Below are positions 40,928 through 43,404 of a DNA stretch of 43,404 bases, one piece after another. The notes beneath the pieces were generated by a model. The model searched no databases. It was not told the origin of the DNA and saw only the letters and a list, made by a program, of their open reading frames with translations. The number at the start of each line of letters is the position of its first letter. Within the stretch, counting starts at the first letter, position 1. The stretch comes from Roseibacillus sp. (lineage in GTDB: Bacteria; Verrucomicrobiota; Verrucomicrobiia; Verrucomicrobiales; Akkermansiaceae), in contig JAKVCR010000124.1 of assembly GCA_022448985.1 (NCBI GenBank), forward strand, positions 1 through 43,404. Direction: 5' to 3'. A program made the translations under genes and the position numbers.

Positions 40928-42963
40928 TACTTTACCCGGTATTGGTCATACACTTCGTCCACCTCGGGATAAGCCTCATCCCGGCTCATGGCCCGGAGGG
41001 TCTTCTCCTGCTCCTCCACATCAATCCAGTAGACATAGCTCTCCTGGGCCTCCCGGGTCATTTTCACATTGAAGTCGTCCGGCCACTGCATCCACCGCCA
41101 ATGCCCAAGCCGGTAGCTCTCCCTCTTGTAGCCCGGAATCCAGAACGCTGTGTCGTGCAGGATCTGCTCCAGTTCCCATGACATCTCCCGGATCTCCTCC
41201 TCCGAGGTCGCAAAACGAATTCCCTGGGCCAGCGGATCGGCCTCTGGATTGGCATAAACCGAAATATTGTTGGTCTGCATCCGCGGGGTCGTGGTTCCAG
41301 GGTCGTAGGCATTGGAGGAATGAATTCCCTCGAAATACCGTGGAAAGGGCGGCTGGGTCCCCCACCCCCAGAAGGTCAGGTCATGCTTTTTCTCCATTAC
41401 CTTCTGGTAGCTCGCCGTGCCTTCTATGCCATCAAGCCGATACTCCAGCCCGGCCTTGAGGGCCTCTTCCTTGAGCCGCTGTAACATCTTGCCCACCACC
41501 GGGCTGGTGGTGTGGGTGATGGAGAAACTGAGCTTTTCACCCTTCTCGTTCTGGAGCACTCCATCGTTTCCCTGATTAGTGAAGCCCGCCTTGGCAAAGG
41601 CCTCCCGGGCTTTCTCCGGGGAATATTTCCGGGCCGTGATCTCCGGGTTACTGAACTGACCGTAACCCTCATTGTAGATATTCAACCGGCCCGCGTCTCC
41701 CCGCAGGTCGATATCGATCACTTTCTGCCAGTTGGTAGCATGCTGCAGGCCGATCCGCACATTCACATCTCCCAGGAAGGGACGGGAGTGATTGATATAA
41801 AGGCCCCGGGGCACCCGCGGGTAGACGTTGTAGAAGGTCTTCTTCTCAAGATAGCCGTTGAACACCTCCGGGATCTCCATCTGCTCATACCACCTCTTGG
41901 GGAGACCCAGGTGAAACATGTCGATCTCTCCCTTCTTGAAGAGCTCAAAGACCTTATCATCGTTTCGAACCACTTTGTATTTAATCCGGTCTACATTAAA
42001 GCGGTAGCGATAATACTTCTGCTCTTCCGCCCACCAGTCCCTGACCCGGGAAAGGGTGATGCTCCGCCCCTTCACCACGTCTTCCTTGAGGATCTGGTAG
42101 GCCCCCGTGGTTGGGCGCACTCTCCAGTTGTAGCGCTCCTCGAAATCTATGCCAAACTCACGATAGAATACCCGGGAATACGGGGTCAGGGAGGCGTAAT
42201 ACTCCGGCTTGGGCTTCTTGTTGGCCAGTCGCACCGAGAGATGCCGATCATCATAGCGGGTGATGTTCTCGAACATCGTCCCATAATAATCCCGGTACCA
42301 GGGACCGGTGATATACTCCGAGAGACACACGTGGAAGGTCATGAAAAAGTCGTCCACTGTGACTGGGTTACCATCTGACCATTTCGCCTTCCGGTTGATC
42401 CGGAAGTAGACCGTTCTTCCATCTTTCCCCACCGCCCAGCGATCGGCCAGGCCCGGGATCGTTTCCATCGTGTTGGGATGCAGGGAAACCAGGGCCATCT
42501 CGACATTATCCCAGTGTTCGGAGCGAAAACTGTTATTCGCATTCCTGCCGATGGGGCGAATGGTGGGAGGAAAGGAAAGGCCTGAGAAATAGGTGTTGAA
42601 GGTTCCCCCCTTCTGCGAGCGGGAGGATCCCAGCTCAGGCTGGTCGAGCCCCTCCTCCCAGGTGAGATCCTCCGGCAGATCCCCCATGGTGGCGTCATAT
42701 GTAAAGAATTCCGGGTAACCGAGACGACGGGTGGTATTGGCGAGGTCTTCTTCCAGCTTGTCCCGGTCCTCCTCCCCGGGTTCTGCAAGCTGCTTTGTCA
42801 ACTCCTCCTTCTTCTCCTCAAGCTTCCCCAGGACCTTCTCGTTCTGAATCTCCCTGAATCCAGTTACATCCTTATCATTATCATAGTCTAAAAAATCCTT
42901 CCTGCTGTCGCAGCCCGCAAGGGCTACCACAAGCAACAGGAAAACCAGGTGCAACGGATTCAT
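40927..42963 (-). CDS. Peptide ABC transporter solute-binding lipoprotein, YejA-like
   Basis: The protein has 678 residues from ATG 42963 (a TTG at 42969 would add two). The lipoprotein signal MNPLHLVFLLLVVALAGC has Cys18. A charged, probably coiled-coil stretch at about 40-80 (LGKLEEKKEELTKQL) precedes a family-5 solute-binding domain: GLADRWAVGKDGRTVYFRI, WSDGNPVTVDDFFMTFHV, RYRFNVDRIKYKVVRNDDKVFELFKKGEIDMF and VNVRIGLQHATNWQKV. The middle section is closest to YejA, the binding protein for microcin-C-like peptides, rather than OppA; this is my judgement by eye. The coiled-coil insertion is not usual in the family. Confidence 0.88.
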   Translation of the reverse strand: MNPLHLVFLLLVVALAGCDSRKDFLDYDNDKDVTGFREIQNEKVLGKLEEKKEELTKQLAEPGEEDRDKLEEDLANTTRRLGYPEFFTYDATMGDLPEDLTWEEGLDQPELGSSRSQKGGTFNTYFSGLSFPPTIRPIGRNANNSFRSEHWDNVEMALVSLHPNTMETIPGLADRWAVGKDGRTVYFRINRKAKWSDGNPVTVDDFFMTFHVCLSEYITGPWYRDYYGTMFENITRYDDRHLSVRLANKKPKPEYYASLTPYSRVFYREFGIDFEERYNWRVRPTTGAYQILKEDVVKGRSITLSRVRDWWAEEQKYYRYRFNVDRIKYKVVRNDDKVFELFKKGEIDMFHLGLPKRWYEQMEIPEVFNGYLEKKTFYNVYPRVPRGLYINHSRPFLGDVNVRIGLQHATNWQKVIDIDLRGDAGRLNIYNEGYGQFSNPEITARKYSPEKAREAFAKAGFTNQGNDGVLQNEKGEKLSFSITHTTSPVVGKMLQRLKEEALKAGLEYRLDGIEGTASYQKVMEKKHDLTFWGWGTQPPFPRYFEGIHSSNAYDPGTTTPRMQTNNISVYANPEADPLAQGIRFATSEEEIREMSWELEQILHDTAFWIPGYKRESYRLGHWRWMQWPDDFNVKMTREAQESYVYWIDVEEQEKTLRAMSRDEAYPEVDEVYDQYRVK

Positions 42964-42965
42964 GA

Positions 42966-43404
42966 TCAACGGTAGGTGGTGAATTTCTTGGGATCAAAGG
43001 CCTCCCGCACGGCCTCTCCCACAAAGGTCACGAGAAGAAGCACCGACACCATTCCCCCAAAGACCGAGGCCACGATCCAAGGGTAGTCGAGATTCCCAAC
43101 TCCGTCCCCCAGAATGCGGCCCCAACTGGGATAGGTATCAGGGAGTCCGAACCCAATGAAGTCGAGAGCTGTCAGGGCCGTGATGACTCCCACCACACTG
43201 AAGGGCAGCAGGGTCACCACGATCGAGATCGCGTTGGGCAGGACATGTCGGAAAATGACCCGGACTGGACCGGCTCCCAGGACCCGGGCGGCGGCCACGT
43301 AATCTCTCGCCTTCTCCCGGTAGGCTGCGGTCCTCATGTAATATGTGATCCCGATCCAGGAGAAGATACAGAGTACCAGCAGGATCGTCACAAGGGTCAC
43401 ATCC
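42966..43404 (-). CDS. Peptide ABC transporter permease, YejE/DppC type (partial)
   Basis: The C-terminal 144 or so residues run off the right edge. The ABC-permease cytoplasmic loop YVAAARVLGAGPVRVIFRHVLPN (EAA-type) is followed by ALTALDFIGFGLPDTYPSWGRILG, a segment strongly reminiscent of YejE. The last helices and the tail VREAFDPKKFTTYR complete it. The stop lies two bases from the binding-protein ATG. A second permease (YejB/DppB type) would be expected further right. Confidence 0.92.
   Translation of the reverse strand, partial: DVTLVTILLVLCIFSWIGITYYMRTAAYREKARDYVAAARVLGAGPVRVIFRHVLPNAISIVVTLLPFSVVGVITALTALDFIGFGLPDTYPSWGRILGDGVGNLDYPWIVASVFGGMVSVLLLVTFVGEAVREAFDPKKFTTYR

Noticed and set aside
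1..43404. Mobile element, phage island, CRISPR or defence cassette
   Set aside because: I found no transposase, integrase, direct repeat array, Cas, restriction or toxin-antitoxin gene. Gene content and base use look uniform along the window.

Overview
The window is an ordinary chromosomal segment, moderately GC-rich, from a Gram-negative heterotroph. It most resembles a member of Verrucomicrobiota. The evidence is two secreted DUF1080 (3-keto-disaccharide hydrolase-like) proteins, several lipobox proteins together with Lnt, ResB/CcsA (system II) cytochrome c maturation, the MEP isoprenoid route (IspD), and an ECF sigma / membrane protein / PDZ cassette. This placement is inference from gene content; there is no rRNA or marker gene to fix it. 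I see no tRNA, rRNA, CRISPR array, insertion sequence, phage gene or toxin-antitoxin pair. Coding density is high, no gene-free stretch exceeds 300 bases, and many genes start with GTG or TTG or lack a clear Shine-Dalgarno sequence.

Layout: 1-2.5 kb holds the edge of a membrane protein gene, a GatB/YqeY protein, ispD and a membrane-anchored VWA protein. 2.6-8.9 kb is mostly envelope or periplasmic: a large lipoprotein of unknown role, two DUF1080 proteins and an SMP-30/gluconolactonase-like beta-propeller, interrupted by a long-chain polyprenyl diphosphate synthase. The divergent promoter region at 5.9-6.03 kb carries two strong perfect palindromes. 9.1-10.7 kb has nrdR, a conserved unknown protein and a HIT hydrolase. 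10.7-15.1 kb is a three-gene cytochrome c maturation operon (lipoprotein, ResB, CcsA); its CcsA carries an unusual lipoyl-like domain. 15.2-22.4 kb holds psd, a membrane-fused gamma-glutamylcyclotransferase, obgE, an AlgH/YqgE protein, an ArgA-like synthase, lnt and a Tat-type M15 peptidase.

22.4-31.6 kb holds a phosphohexomutase, an RlmI-like methyltransferase, the PDZ / anti-sigma-like / ECF sigma trio directly downstream of and overlapping uvrA, and trpF divergent from uvrA. 31.6-34.2 kb is a metal (zinc or manganese-type) ABC transporter, whose ATPase has a His/Cys-rich tail, followed by a CrcB/Fluc fluoride channel. 34.2-38.8 kb is a nucleotide cluster on the minus strand, in transcription order purD, purE, pyrR, pyrB, pyrC. 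38.9 kb to the right edge is a peptide ABC transporter of the YejABEF/Opp type.

Most of the window is housekeeping. The points worth a second look are the paired operators at 5946-6015, the lipoyl-like CcsA fusion, the GGCT-membrane fusion, the divergent PurE and ArgA, the uvrA-coupled sigma cassette, and the hairpin-forming repeat at the left edge.
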